Source of the DNA: Ktedonosporobacter rubrisoli
GTDB taxonomy: Bacteria; Chloroflexota; Ktedonobacteria; Ktedonobacterales; Ktedonobacteraceae
Reading direction: 5' to 3'
DNA length: 64,000 nucleotides
Assembly (NCBI RefSeq): GCF_004208415.1
Contig: NZ_CP035758.1
Location: 2,418,001 to 2,482,000 of the forward strand
Made by a program: the position numbers and the translations under genes. Position 1 is the first letter of the stretch, and each line of letters begins with the position of its first letter. A model generated the notes under the pieces. It had not been told where the DNA came from and did no database searches. It saw nothing but the letters and a program-made list of their open reading frames with translations. Positions 47,236 through 56,629 of this stretch are shown here, piece after piece.

Positions 47236-48328
47236 ATGCCAAAGCGCAAGCGTGTTCAGAGAGAGCACATCGAAGATTGGCAAACCATTCAACACTATAC
47301 ATTGTGGCCGGAGCAGACGGCCTATGAACTCTTGAGACCTGCCGTACTTTTCGGTGATCCGGCTATTCAACGGACACAAGAGACAGGAGAGCTGCCCTCC
47401 AGCCTGGAGCGCAAAGCCGACGCTTTTGATGAGCAGGGCATGGTCAGCTTCTTTGCTTCCAGGCCCCGTAAGCAGCCACTGGAGACAGCACGAAGCCTGC
47501 CGCCAGATATGCGCCAGTTGATCGTCGACCTGCGCGTGGAAATGCCCAACATGTCCATCCGTGAAATTGCAGAAATTTGCGATGCTCGTTTTCAGCGGCG
47601 ACCCTCTTACCATTCAATTAAGATGGTACTGGCTTTTGGCCCGCCTCCATCGATCACTATGCGCCGCTTCCCTCTCTTGAACTCCATTCCCGATCCTGCG
47701 CAGTGTTGCCACAACATCGTGCAGCTTCACGCGGAAGGATGGTCCGTTGCTTCCATTGCTGAGTATTGGCAAGGAAGCAAACAGGCAGTGGACACAACGC
47801 TGAAACGCTGGGTGCAAGAGGGAGTCAAGGGGCTGGATGACAAGTCACATGCCCGCAAAGCGTCCCGTGTGGTCACGCTTGAAGTTGCCAATGAGATTCG
47901 CAAAAAGCAAGAGAATCCGCTCATTGGTGAATGGAGACAGCGTTTACTCGCCGGCTTGATCGATCAGGATAGATCCGTTTTCGTCGGTGGTGCTTCTATG
48001 CAGAATCCGGGCTAGCGAAACGGGAAGTTGAGGTGAGCCTTGACACCAGCACGCTCAAGATCGAATATCAGGACACGGAGCTGGCCTTCTACACCATGGA
48101 GTGGGCGGAGGAGAATAAACACATCGAGCGCGTAAAAAATCCGCGCCTCATCGAGACGGGCTACCAGTCTCCGCAGCCAAGCTGTGGACGTTCGGACCTG
48201 ATGAGTGGCTGCTCTTTCTGAAATTACCTGGTTATGCAGCGCGGAAAAAGCTGAGAGGGGTGCCGGGTGTGATCCAACTTCCTCTGCCAGATGGAGGTGG
48301 GAATCCGCAGGAAGCAACCTCATCCTAA
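47236..48328 (+). pseudogene. Integrase-core transposase with internal deletion
   Basis: The N-terminal 230 codons (MPKRKRVQREHIEDWQTIQH; HTH repeats such as EGWSVASIAEYWQGSKQAVD; VTLEVANEIRKKQENPLIGE) belong to a large rve-type transposase. After WRQRLLAG the frame is lost. The sequence from about 48026 resumes with the protein's tail: TLKIEYQDTELAFYTMEWAE, then ENKHIERVKNPRLIETGYQS, and after another shift WLLFLKLPGYAARKKLRGVP to 48328. The whole DDE catalytic core is missing. Confidence 0.65.
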
Positions 48329-48481
48329 TTCGAGGAGGACCACCTTACAGACTGAGCCAACTTGCCAACAGCGTCGTTGGTTTGACTGGCGTTTGGCGTG
48401 TTCCTCACATCCTACGGCTGCGATGCGACGCGCCTTCGAGATCAGATCAGATGACTGCCAAACAACAGAAAGAGGGACACA

Positions 48482-49498
48482 ATGGAGACACCACCCCAAA
48501 CCGCCCTGGTGCTTGCTGCTCAAGCGGGCGATGAGTCAGCGTTCGAGATCCTGGTGGGCGCATATCGACGTGAACTGCTCGTGCATTGTTATCGGATGTT
48601 GGGCTCGCTCTCCGACGCTGAAGATCTGGTGCAAGAGACCTTGCTGCGAGCATGGGAGAAACGTGCGACGCTCACCAGTCCACAATCCTACCGTGCCTGG
48701 TTGTACCGCATCGCCACCAATCTCTGCCTCAATCGGCTCGCACGTGCTCCTCGACGTTTCTTGCCATCAGAAACCCATCCACCGAGCGATCCTAGCAGCC
48801 CTGCACCTCCACGACTGCGGGAGCCGATCTGGCTGGAACCGTTTCCCGATGATCTGCTCGCAGCTCCTGAGGCTGATCCCGAAGACCGCGCGGAGAGGAG
48901 CGAACGAATCACCCTGGCCTTTCTGATGGCGCTGCAGCACTTAACTCCCGTGCAACGGGCTATTTTGCTCTTGCGTGAAGTGTTGGAGTGGGAAGCCTCC
49001 GAAGTCGCCCAATGGCTTCACCTCTCGGTTCCCGCCGTCAACTCCGCCTTGCAGCGTGCTCGACGGGCTTTGCGCCAGCGCAATGTTGGAAGCGAGGTGC
49101 AAATGGCTCTACCTCGACAAGAGTTACAAGAGCTGCTTGATCGCTATGTAACCCTCTGGGAACAAGCTGACATCCCCGGTCTCGTGGCGCTGCTGCGAGA
49201 GGATGCCTGGTTCACCATGCCGCCGCTTCCTGTCTGGTACCAGGGACGAGCGGCTATCGCCACACTATTGCAGACGAGTCTGTTTCCTCCCGGCTTGCAA
49301 TGGCACCTGCTTCCAACTCGCGCCAACGGCAGTCCAGCGTTCGGACTCTATCGGCGGAAGGCTCTTGCAGACGACTATCAGCTTGTTGGCTTGATGGTTC
49401 TGGAGGTGGAACGCGCCCAGATTGTTAGCCTGGTCGCGTTCCTGGAGGTGTCCAGCCTCTCACGCTTTGCCCTGCCGCCCCTACTCGAAGATAGGTAA
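48482..49498 (+). CDS. ECF sigma factor with SnoaL-like C-terminal domain (SigX5-type)
   Basis: A 338-residue protein. Region 2 reads AFEILVGAYRRELLVHCYRM, LGSLSDAEDLVQETLLRAWE. Region 4 reads EWEASEVAQWLHLSVPAVNS, ALQRARRAL. The C-terminal 130 residues (LQELLDRYVTLWEQADIPGL, VALLREDAWFTMPPLPVWYQ) form a SnoaL/NTF2-like domain, as in the SigX5/ECF-SnoaL groups. Such domains control the sigma factor in place of an anti-sigma factor. AGAGGGAC precedes the ATG. It is intact, unlike most neighbours. Confidence 0.9.
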   Translation: METPPQTALVLAAQAGDESAFEILVGAYRRELLVHCYRMLGSLSDAEDLVQETLLRAWEKRATLTSPQSYRAWLYRIATNLCLNRLARAPRRFLPSETHPPSDPSSPAPPRLREPIWLEPFPDDLLAAPEADPEDRAERSERITLAFLMALQHLTPVQRAILLLREVLEWEASEVAQWLHLSVPAVNSALQRARRALRQRNVGSEVQMALPRQELQELLDRYVTLWEQADIPGLVALLREDAWFTMPPLPVWYQGRAAIATLLQTSLFPPGLQWHLLPTRANGSPAFGLYRRKALADDYQLVGLMVLEVERAQIVSLVAFLEVSSLSRFALPPLLEDR

Positions 49499-49573
49499 GC
49501 GCGGCTTGGACATTCCCCATTCACCACAGTACTGGTGGATCTCGGGATGTCAAGTACCTAAGGCTTTAGACAG

Positions 49574-50413
49574 TTAAAGAAGGGAAAGAGAGGAGATCCG
49601 CTCCAAATTATGTAGCTCAGCATACTGCTGAGGAGACAGATTGCCTAATCCTTCGTGAGGGCGTTCTCGATTGTAAAAATTGACCCAATTCTGAGCGGCT
49701 TGCAAAAACTGGCCCAGGCTGCGATAAGGACGCCGCTCAGCTACAGCCAGCTTAAAGAGGCCCACAAAGCGCTCGGCATAGCCGTTATCGGTCGGCGTTC
49801 CGGCTCGACTCATCGACTGCAGAAACCCTTTCTGCAACAGCAGGGTGCGCGTTGGCTCAGCTCCATACTGCTTACCTTGATCGCTGTGCCAGATCCAGCC
49901 GGGCGTCTCGAATGAGAGCGTCTGGATCAGCTCCGTCACCAGGTGGGCGCGCATGTGGTAATCGAAGGCCAGCCCCAAAATGTGGCGCGTCTGCTTGCGC
50001 AAGGCAAAACATCCCCGCACCCGCGACCCATCGGCCAGGCGCACCTCGAAGATATCCGAAAAGACGACATCGGGAGCCTGAGCGTCCCTGCCCTCACGCA
50101 AAAGGTTCGGGGCGGTCTGCGCTGCTTTGCCGGGATAGACGTATTTCTTGCGCTTGCGTCGGGCTGCAAGACCATATTTGCGCATGATTCGCTTCACGCG
50201 ATTCTTGCCCGTGCCTAGCAGGACCGCCAGCTTGCGATGCCCCATGGTGTCATCGTGCTCATGCAGCGCTTCAATGCGCACCGCCAGTTCCTTATCCATC
50301 TTGGGACGCTTCGGATGAGTATACAAGCTACTGCGTGCAATGCCGAGTGTGCGGGCCAACTGGCTTTTGTTGATCGGACTGCCGGAAGCGCACAAGGTGC
50401 GCGCCAGTTCCAC
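49574..50413 (-). CDS. IS3 OrfB (DDE transposase)
   Basis: A 279-residue integrase-core protein. PKMDKELAVRIEALHEHDDT, MGHRKLAVLLGTGKNRVKRI form the HTH_21 region. DVVFSDIFEVRLADGS (Asp), GWIWHSDQGKQYGAEPTRTL (Asp) and TPTDNGYAERFVGLFK (Glu) complete the catalytic triad. It is produced with OrfA as a fusion by -1 frameshifting at the A7 run. Confidence 0.9.
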   Translation of the reverse strand: MELARTLCASGSPINKSQLARTLGIARSSLYTHPKRPKMDKELAVRIEALHEHDDTMGHRKLAVLLGTGKNRVKRIMRKYGLAARRKRKKYVYPGKAAQTAPNLLREGRDAQAPDVVFSDIFEVRLADGSRVRGCFALRKQTRHILGLAFDYHMRAHLVTELIQTLSFETPGWIWHSDQGKQYGAEPTRTLLLQKGFLQSMSRAGTPTDNGYAERFVGLFKLAVAERRPYRSLGQFLQAAQNWVNFYNRERPHEGLGNLSPQQYAELHNLERISSLSLL

Positions 50414-50427
50414 TTTCTGCTGCTTGG

Positions 50428-50736
50428 TTAGTGGTCCAGCAGTCCGCGGGATTTTTTTAAGATTTCATTCTGGACCGTCAACTCGCCGATCAAGTGCTTG
50501 AGTTCGTCGGGCGACTCCCCAGGAGCAAATCCCTGTGTCTTGCGGCGTGCCTCCTGGTCCCGTTTGTCGGCAAAGACGGCGGGGCCGTGTTCTTGAAACT
50601 CCTTGCGCCACCGATGGATCACCGAGGAGGCCAGGCCGAACCTGCGGCACACCTCTTCTATCGTCGTATCGCGCTGGTAGCTCTCTAGCACCACCTTGAA
50701 TTTAAATTCGGCACTGTACTGTTTTTTCTGTGTCAT
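50428..50736 (-). CDS. IS3 OrfA (HTH protein)
   Basis: A 102-residue protein with the HTH VLESYQRDTTIEEVCRRFGL, ASSVIHRWRKEFQEHG and a coiled-coil tail (DELKHLIGELTVQNEILKKS). The slippery heptamer at 50452-50458 lies near its end. Confidence 0.9.
   Translation of the reverse strand: MTQKKQYSAEFKFKVVLESYQRDTTIEEVCRRFGLASSVIHRWRKEFQEHGPAVFADKRDQEARRKTQGFAPGESPDELKHLIGELTVQNEILKKSRGLLDH
50452..50458 (-). promoter_or_regulatory. Slippery A7 site for OrfAB frameshift
   Basis: On the minus strand the codons around ILKKS read TTAAAAAAATCC, giving a run of seven A (A AAA AAA), the classical IS3 programmed -1 frameshift site. OrfB lies in the matching -1 frame. Confidence 0.65.
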
Positions 50737-50840
50737 GTTCTGCGTACCTTTCCGACTCTCTCTTTCCTCTGTCTATTTTAGCAGGTACGTAACAGGAGAC
50801 GTTCAACGCATGATGGAGCTGCGCGGAGGAAGGCTCCCCA

Positions 50841-51407
50841 TCAGTACTGTGGTTCATAGGTAAGATTGACAATGCCTTTGGAGAAGCTCTTTGTCGCAAC
50901 AAGCTTCAATGCGGCGGTTTCGCCTTGCCGGAAGAGATGCTCCCCTTGCCCGAGAACAAGCGGATGGATCGAGAGATCGAGGACGTCGAGCAAGTGGTGC
51001 TTGAGCAACGTCTCTGCGAGAAGTCCATGTCCATAGATGAGCAGATCGCGTCCTTCCTGCTGCTTGAGCCTGGTCGCTTCAGCAATGACATCACCTCGAA
51101 CGATGGTCACGTTGTTCCAGTCGGCTTTTTCCAGCGTTGAGGAGAAGACATACTTGGGCATGGCATTGATCCTCTCAGACCACGGGTCGGTACGTCCCGG
51201 CCAAATTGTGAGAAAGTCCTCATACGTCGTGCGACCAATCAACAACGCCTCGCATGCTAGCGCCTGGTCCAATTCGTAGAGCAGATACGCCTCGTCGCGG
51301 TAGGGAGAAAATCTAGGAATGTGTCGATTCTCACTCTTTTCTGAGATGGCTGCTCCGTCGAAAACGCCATCTAACGAGACGATGGTATGTTCGATAATGT
51401 TGCGCAT
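50841..51407 (-). CDS. Dihydrofolate-reductase-fold (RibD C-terminal-like) protein
   Basis: A 188-residue protein of the RibD_C/DHFR fold: IEHTIVSLDGVFDGA at the N-terminus, ALACEALLIGRTTYEDFLTI, PKYVFSSTLEKADWNNVTIV, and DLLIYGHGLLAETLLKHHLL (nucleotide-binding block). Such YyaP/YwjB-like proteins are common in bacteria and probably use NADPH, but their substrates are not known. Complete length. A palindrome 34 bases upstream of its start may be its operator. Confidence 0.88.
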   Translation of the reverse strand: MRNIIEHTIVSLDGVFDGAAISEKSENRHIPRFSPYRDEAYLLYELDQALACEALLIGRTTYEDFLTIWPGRTDPWSERINAMPKYVFSSTLEKADWNNVTIVRGDVIAEATRLKQQEGRDLLIYGHGLLAETLLKHHLLDVLDLSIHPLVLGQGEHLFRQGETAALKLVATKSFSKGIVNLTYEPQY

Positions 51408-51440
51408 AAGATGGTGTCCTTTCCTCTTTAAACGAGATGT

Positions 51441-51465
51441 GTGAGAGGGATCAATTCCCTTTCAC
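51441..51465 (-). promoter_or_regulatory. Operator-like palindrome before the DHFR-fold gene
   Basis: GTGAGAGGGA (51441-51450) and TCCCTTTCAC (51456-51465) are 10-base inverted arms with one mismatch and a 5-base spacer, 34 bases upstream of the gene start at 51407. It could bind a dimeric repressor. Confidence 0.4.
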
Positions 51466-51684
51466 CTCTAGGACACACAAGTGATCCCAAACTCATCGCA
51501 AATGATCAGTAAATTTGGGGAAGAGAGCGGTAGCCACGTTGAGAAACCTCCGCATAACATGCTTTACATAGATGGGCAGTAGGCTGTGGCAAACCCACTT
51601 GTCAACCTCACCACTATTGTCAACGCTTTTCAGTGGAGCAAATCGCGCTCCAGGAGGAGTTCTGCTGATTAGGAGAAGAGCCAT

Positions 51685-51975
51685 ATGCTCATCGTCACCG
51701 ATGAACACAGAAAGCGAGCCGGGATGAAGAATCTCTCGAAACGCTGCTCGTACTGCCGAAAACCACTTTTAGCATATCCACTGATCATGAATGATGATGT
51801 GGGCTTCCACGTCTTTCATGCTGCCTGCGCTGCTGCGCTTGCTCTTGACATTCAAGTAGACCTCTGCACGTTCTTTCATCCGCCTGCGCCGTACCACCAG
51901 TTCTTTGGGCTCACCACTGGGGAGGCTGTGTGCAACAACGAACAAGGAGGGGCAAATGCAGTCAACCGATCTTGA
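51685..51975 (+). CDS. Small Cys/His protein, unknown
   Basis: 96 residues from ATG 51685 (AGGAGAAG upstream). KRCSYCRKPLLAYPLIMNDD, VGFHVFHAACAAALALDIQV suggests a C-x2-C...H-x2-C zinc-binding site at residues ~21-50. The first 13 residues may not belong (ATG 51724 is an alternative start). Its end overlaps the next small gene. No function is known. Confidence 0.5.
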   Translation: MLIVTDEHRKRAGMKNLSKRCSYCRKPLLAYPLIMNDDVGFHVFHAACAAALALDIQVDLCTFFHPPAPYHQFFGLTTGEAVCNNEQGGANAVNRS

Positions 51976-52186
51976 AGAGATCAAGACCGCGCTGTGGGAA
52001 CAAGCCATGAGTCCGTGTACACGGGTGAGCTGGGCAGTGGCGCAAGTGATGGAAGCAAGATACAGTCGTGGGCAACTGAGGGTCATGTTTCGAGGACGCT
52101 TCGGCTTTCATCCTGTGGAATCTGTGACCATTTTGAGGCCGAGATTATGCCCGACTGGTGCCTGCGACCTTGAAGAGGCGAACTGA
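51956..52186 (+). CDS. Small hypothetical protein coupled to the Cys/His protein
   Basis: 76 residues from ATG 51956, preceded by AAGGAGG. It overlaps the end of the preceding gene by 20 bases, so the two are probably co-translated. The sequence (SPCTRVSWAVAQVMEARYSR, GQLRVMFRGRFGFHPVE) shows no known domain. Confidence 0.5.
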   Translation: MQSTDLEEIKTALWEQAMSPCTRVSWAVAQVMEARYSRGQLRVMFRGRFGFHPVESVTILRPRLCPTGACDLEEAN

Positions 52187-52343
52187 GGGTGAAAAGAGCA
52201 CGTCGGAATACAGTGTGGGATAGCGAAGTACATTTTACGTCTATCTCGGTGATACGTCTATTTAGTGAATAGAAAACGGAAATCGACTCAAAGAGTTTGG
52301 TGTGTTTATCTTAGAATACCAGCCTGGAAGTGAGGAGACGATC

Positions 52344-53633
52344 ATGAGCTATCAGACGCCCAGACCAGATCAGGGTTGGAAAATCCCGCTCATTTCGCAA
52401 CCGTCAAGGAAGGAGAGCGTCCAATCCAATTGGAAGCCCCGGCCCATTCTACAATCGTCAGGGAAGGGGAACCAATCCACTCGGAAACGTCAGCCCATTC
52501 GGCGACAGTCAAGGAAGAGGAGGTCGCCTACTCAACAACAAGGCATGCGCAATTCCAGCGTTGCTCAAGTGGGCCAGACAATTATAGCAGGTCTAGGATT
52601 AGTGGTTGTGGGCATCGTTGGTATATCTGTTATCTATTCTATTTCCTTCGCAGTGGTAACGTATAGTTTCCCTTCTGTACTCTCTATGTTTCTTGCTTTT
52701 CCAAAGAACACAACCATGAGTCTGGTGAATTACTTAACATCAGCAATAGAAGGAGCAATAGCGGCGCTCATTATCGGTTGCCTGAAAAGGAGATTTCCAC
52801 TGAAATCTCCAGGCGGCGAGAAGCTCCTCTCTGAATTATTTTCATTCAATATATTTACGGGTATCCCAACGTTTGTGACAACAGCCACTTTAGATCTCCT
52901 TGTCGGTGCACTAGTGGAGCATTTGTCTCACCTCTTGTCTTCTCAAGAGCACCATCTCGTACGAAAAAGCCCAGAAGGAATATCCTCAAGCGAGTCAATT
53001 GGTCCGCTCGTGCAGAATCTTCAAGTGGATCGAAAAAAAGAAGAGTTGGAAACCTCTTCTCCGCCAGCCGCACGGCACCATTCAGTGGATCTGGGAACAT
53101 CGAAGAAGTCACGCAATCTTGTCCCAGCAGGTGTCATCATAGATGTACTTGTCGGTACAGTAGTAGGTTGGTTTGCAGGTGGTATGGGACCGGCTACGCT
53201 GCTTTTCGGAAATGATCCTACTCATGTTCCTGGTATAGTTGTTACTCTCCTTGCTTCAGGAGGTGCTACTGGAACTGGAGCCGGAAGCTTTGGTTGGGTA
53301 CCAGCCGGTTCTGGAGCTGGAAGCTTTAGTTGGGTAGTTGCTCTTGTGCTGTTCCTCGGACTTGTTTTAGTCATACGGGGAATGGTTATTGGGGCAATAA
53401 CTGGATTGACTTTTGGTCTAGTAGTTGGAGGAATACACAATGCTACCAGAGAAGGATTATTTTCAAGCATAGCCTATCTTCTTGAGGAAAAAGATCTAAA
53501 GAAGAGAAAAGGAAAAACCCTTTGGGAAGCTATGAGGGAGGGAGCAATAGAAGGTGCAATTGTAGGAGGCATGGTGGGGCTTCTACAAGGAATAGCAACA
53601 GCAGTGGCATTCCATAATAAATTCCACCACTAA
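52344..53633 (+). CDS. Glycine-rich membrane protein with basic repeat N-terminus
   Basis: The start at 52344 (MSYQTPRPDQGW) has GAGGAG upstream; the frame is open to 52302. The protein has 429 residues. The first ~75 residues are basic and repetitive, built on degenerate 51-54-bp DNA repeats (52391, 52445, 52496). Five or more membrane segments follow (TIIAGLGLVVVGIVGISVIY, ALVLFLGLVLVIRGMVIGAI and others), with glycine-zipper-like stretches and a repeated GAGSF-WV unit near residues 310-330. The reading may be shifted in the repeat zone, because another frame there gives a regular acidic peptide. Unknown function. Confidence 0.6.
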   Translation: MSYQTPRPDQGWKIPLISQPSRKESVQSNWKPRPILQSSGKGNQSTRKRQPIRRQSRKRRSPTQQQGMRNSSVAQVGQTIIAGLGLVVVGIVGISVIYSISFAVVTYSFPSVLSMFLAFPKNTTMSLVNYLTSAIEGAIAALIIGCLKRRFPLKSPGGEKLLSELFSFNIFTGIPTFVTTATLDLLVGALVEHLSHLLSSQEHHLVRKSPEGISSSESIGPLVQNLQVDRKKEELETSSPPAARHHSVDLGTSKKSRNLVPAGVIIDVLVGTVVGWFAGGMGPATLLFGNDPTHVPGIVVTLLASGGATGTGAGSFGWVPAGSGAGSFSWVVALVLFLGLVLVIRGMVIGAITGLTFGLVVGGIHNATREGLFSSIAYLLEEKDLKKRKGKTLWEAMREGAIEGAIVGGMVGLLQGIATAVAFHNKFHH

Positions 53634-53636
53634 GTG

Positions 53637-54297
53637 CAATCAACTTCCTTCTTTGGGATAAGACCTGCTTGCCAAGCACAGGCAATCCTCAACTAGAGAG
53701 GCTCGCCTTTCGTGGTTGGTGAGGCCACTTCTCCGTTAAGAGCTCGCTTCTCTTTGCCCATCGACGCGACGAACTGGTCGCTTCTTCTGCAATGTGCTCC
53801 AGTAGAGGAAGTACCGTACACCCAGGGGGCTTTTTCCTAATGACCGACGATCTCTTTGCTACCAATGCACTGACCACATCAGAGCAACAGCTTGCCTCCC
53901 TTCCACCAGCGGCCCGCTCCTCCAAATCGAGCGTGCCTTGTCTGTGGCGTACATGATTGGGTATGGGACGCCCAGGTTGACAACTACGTTTGCAGTGCCA
54001 ATCCAGAGATCCATGCACAATGACTGCGCAATCCTGCTATCTGGGCTTTCGGCATCGTCCCCGATGCCTCTCGGTGACCTCCCACCATTGTTCAAAACGA
54101 CGTTTCATCGCCACCGGAAAACCGCACCATGAAGGGCCCATATTTATTTCACGACGAGGAGCATCATGACCCCGGTCGTTTTGTTGGGCAATGGATTCTT
54201 TGGCATTGGCAGGAGTCTGGTCCGTCGCATCCTTCTCTCTCACATCAATCCCCGTCTTTGGCTCCACCTTTTTGCCAACAAGGGGATCGGAGAACGA
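53637..54297. other. No recognisable gene
   Basis: Several short overlapping frames on both strands (for example 53859-54095 minus, 53841-53957 plus) with no start context and no family. Possibly decayed coding DNA. Confidence 0.35.
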
Positions 54298-54864
54298 CTA
54301 TGCTCGCTCCTTTTCAAACCGAACGGATCGGGCTGCGGCAAAGGCGTGATCCATGTTAGTAATACGATAGGTGAGTGCAAGCACGGCGATAATGTTCCAG
54401 CTTTCTCCAAACACTTCCGTGCAATCTCCCCAGATTGCATCCGGATGGTAGGGATCTGGGAAGATATGCCCCCAGAGAATCGTGACGGGTTTACCCGACT
54501 TGCGTGCTAGCTGGCTTGCCTTCGTTTGCTCTTCATGTGTGGGCGCTTTGCCCTTAATCTCAACCCAATGATTGAACGTCGGCAACCAAAAATCAGGAAG
54601 GTACATCTGCCGGGCGTATCGATGCCGATAGGCTTCCCGAATAATATCTTCTCTGTTATCCCAATAATTCTCGTAGAGAGCCTCATTCAGGTATTCTCTG
54701 AACTCGTCATCGTCCCACACTGCTTTCACCCCAAAATCGTAGTGCTGAAATTCATAGATCCATTCGACCCCTAACGTATCAAAAAAGCAGGCCCACCTCG
54801 CCTCTATCCGACTGCGAAACTTCTTTCCCCGATACACCGTTACTTTCGGTTGAAAGTGACTCAT
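54298..54864 (-). CDS. PD-(D/E)xK nuclease-fold protein
   Basis: The start at 54864 (MSHFQPKVTVYRG) gives 188 residues; the frame is open to 54894. VYRGKKFRSRIEARWACFFD contains the first acidic residue, QMYLPDFWLPTFNHWVEIKG carries the PD and E-x-K catalytic motif, and EEQTKASQLARKSGKPVTIL follows as the usual supporting helix. This is the layout of small phage- and transposon-associated endonucleases of the TnsA/VRR superfamily. The biological target is unknown. No partner transposase gene is directly adjacent. Confidence 0.65.
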   Translation of the reverse strand: MSHFQPKVTVYRGKKFRSRIEARWACFFDTLGVEWIYEFQHYDFGVKAVWDDDEFREYLNEALYENYWDNREDIIREAYRHRYARQMYLPDFWLPTFNHWVEIKGKAPTHEEQTKASQLARKSGKPVTILWGHIFPDPYHPDAIWGDCTEVFGESWNIIAVLALTYRITNMDHAFAAARSVRFEKERA

Positions 54865-55017
54865 ACTCTTGTGCTCCTGCGCTTTGTTGCCCATCTCTAT
54901 GACTGAAATACTTTCTCACATTCTGTTCTGACCGTCTAAGCAGGAAACGGAAGTGTGGACGATTCAATCCACTTTCGAAGGTACTTGCCTGTATTGCTAG
55001 TAAATTGGATCAAAATC

Positions 55018-55143
55018 GGTTCTTACACCCTCTCGGTGAAGGATGAGCTTATTTTTCTGATGGCTCTTGTTTCTCACGCTCAGCTCAGGACACCTTCCAG
55101 CCAGTGCTCTTGAAGAGCCTCTCACCGAGAGGGTGTAAGAACC
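55018..55143. repeat. 126-bp element with perfect 22-bp inverted ends
   Basis: GGTTCTTACACCCTCTCGGT (55018 on, arm to 55039) is exactly inverted at 55122-55143. About 82 bases lie between, without an open frame. The arrangement fits a miniature inverted-repeat element or the fused ends of an IS whose middle was deleted. No clear target duplication was seen. Confidence 0.6.
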
Positions 55144-55731
55144 ACTTTTCGCCTCATTTACCAGCAGAGCGCTCACGGCGAGGCAGCGGATACGTGGCTC
55201 ACCGCAGCAGGGCCAGCCAGATGAGAGGGCCAGCAAGCAGAGACGGGACACCTTGACTGTTTTTCCTTGGTGGGCTACAGCCCTTCCATTGCTCTGCGGC
55301 CAAGCGGAGCACATGTGAGAGGAGGAGAACCGGTACAGACAAGCATCGGGGGATTTGGCGTAGGAGGAAGCCCTTTCTACGATGTTTCCAAGAGCAGAAA
55401 GGGCTTGCTTGTCATGACGAATATCCGTTGTAGGGAGGCCAGTATCCTTCATAAGAGCCCTATGTATGCGCTCCCGAGCCCTCAAGGAAGCCTCGTTGCT
55501 ACAATACAAGAGATCAGGTCGCGTGAATGGGCGCATCAGAGGCAGGAAAAGAACGAGCTGTGGTTCGTTTTGGGGCGCCAGAAAAGGGAGAGGCAAAGAG
55601 ACGATGCTCTGCTCCCCTAGCTCTATCACTGGTAATTTTCATGGATAGGACACAAACAGGGCGTCCTTTCTTCACTGAGGGGAAAGAAGAGCTGCTCGTT
55701 TGTTCTTGGGAAGAATGAGCACAAGAAGAGC
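55144..55731. other. No recognisable gene
   Basis: Open frames here (such as plus 55267-55620) are low-complexity or lack start signals. Nothing is assigned. Confidence 0.35.
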
Positions 55732-56079
55732 GTGTCGTCTCTGGCTGAAGGTCCCCTAGAAGTTTGCCTGGAGGCAGTCAAGCAGTACCTTAAACGGTTT
55801 ACGCTTCCCTCTGCTTCCTCACAGTCTGCTCTGACCCTGAAAGCGGAGAGCGATGTTGTCTTCCATGAGCTCTATCAGCGGCTCCTCCCGGTGTTGATGG
55901 GGCACGCTCATCCTGCAGGAGCACTTCCACCTCTGGAGCTCCTCCCTCATGGAGGGACGTGGAAGGCATTGCTTCCTGATGCTGCCCCTCTCCAGCAGCG
56001 AGAGGCACTTGCTCAGGCAATGCGTACCGGGCGCTTTCCACTTCTGCTGTGCTTGCCGCAAACCCTAACCTGGCTGTAA
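55732..56079 (+). CDS. Hypothetical protein
   Basis: A 115-codon frame (GTG start) with helical, leucine-rich sequence (LEVCLEAVKQYLKRFTLPSA, VVFHELYQRLLPVLMGHAHP). No ribosome binding site of note and no family. It may be the end of a larger decayed gene. Confidence 0.3.
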   Translation: MSSLAEGPLEVCLEAVKQYLKRFTLPSASSQSALTLKAESDVVFHELYQRLLPVLMGHAHPAGALPPLELLPHGGTWKALLPDAAPLQQREALAQAMRTGRFPLLLCLPQTLTWL

Positions 56080-56629
56080 ATTTGAGAATTAAATGAATGC
56101 ATTGTTAAAGTTTTGACAATTCCATGGGCGGGTAAAACGAGGAAGAGCATAGAGCATGAGAAGTGGATTGAAGGCTCTGCGAAATTTGGCAGAGAACCAT
56201 TACAAACCCTCAACAATCCGCTTCATGACCTCTCCTTCCCGATTCATCAAAAAGGCGTGAGAGCCGGGAGGGTTTACGTATGTGGGCAGTGACAATGACC
56301 AATGGCCTTCTGGAGTCATCTGAGAGTCGGGTGAGAGGAGGTGGACGACCAAAATGGTCATTCTGACGTGCGTTGGGAAAAAGCATGAAGAGCGAGCGGG
56401 TTGCACAGTCCAACAGTCGAGCGGGTCACGTGCGAAGGGGGAGCAAAGCCGCTTCTCATCTGACTTTCTCCATCAGTCCCTTCTGAATTGGACCTCTTTT
56501 GTCTCGCGCGTCCCTTGATACTGTTACACAAGTTGCTTTTTTCTCTTGCTGGGGGATATACTCTCAAAGAAGTGTGTGTAACTTTTTGAGAGAGGATGGC
56601 TTTTCGCACCTCTGAAGGGAGCAGAACGT
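56080..56629. other. Intergenic region upstream of the crystallin gene
   Basis: No gene recognised. The sequence near 56600-56629 supplies GAAGGGAG as ribosome binding site for the crystallin gene. Confidence 0.35.

Larger units (their letters stand above)
49548..50794 (-). mobile_element. IS3-family element with 3-bp duplication
   Basis: A 1247-bp element. Ends TGTCAAGTACCTAAGGCTTT and (complement) TGTTACGTACCTGCTAAAAT are imperfect inverted repeats. GGA flanks both sides (49545-49547 and 50795-50797), the usual 3-bp IS3 duplication. It carries orfA and orfB with an A7 slippery site, all intact, so it is likely active. Confidence 0.85.

Noticed and set aside
52390..52530. CRISPR-like short repeats
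   Set aside because: The 51-54-bp units are degenerate and directly tandem, without spacers, and form part of an open reading frame.
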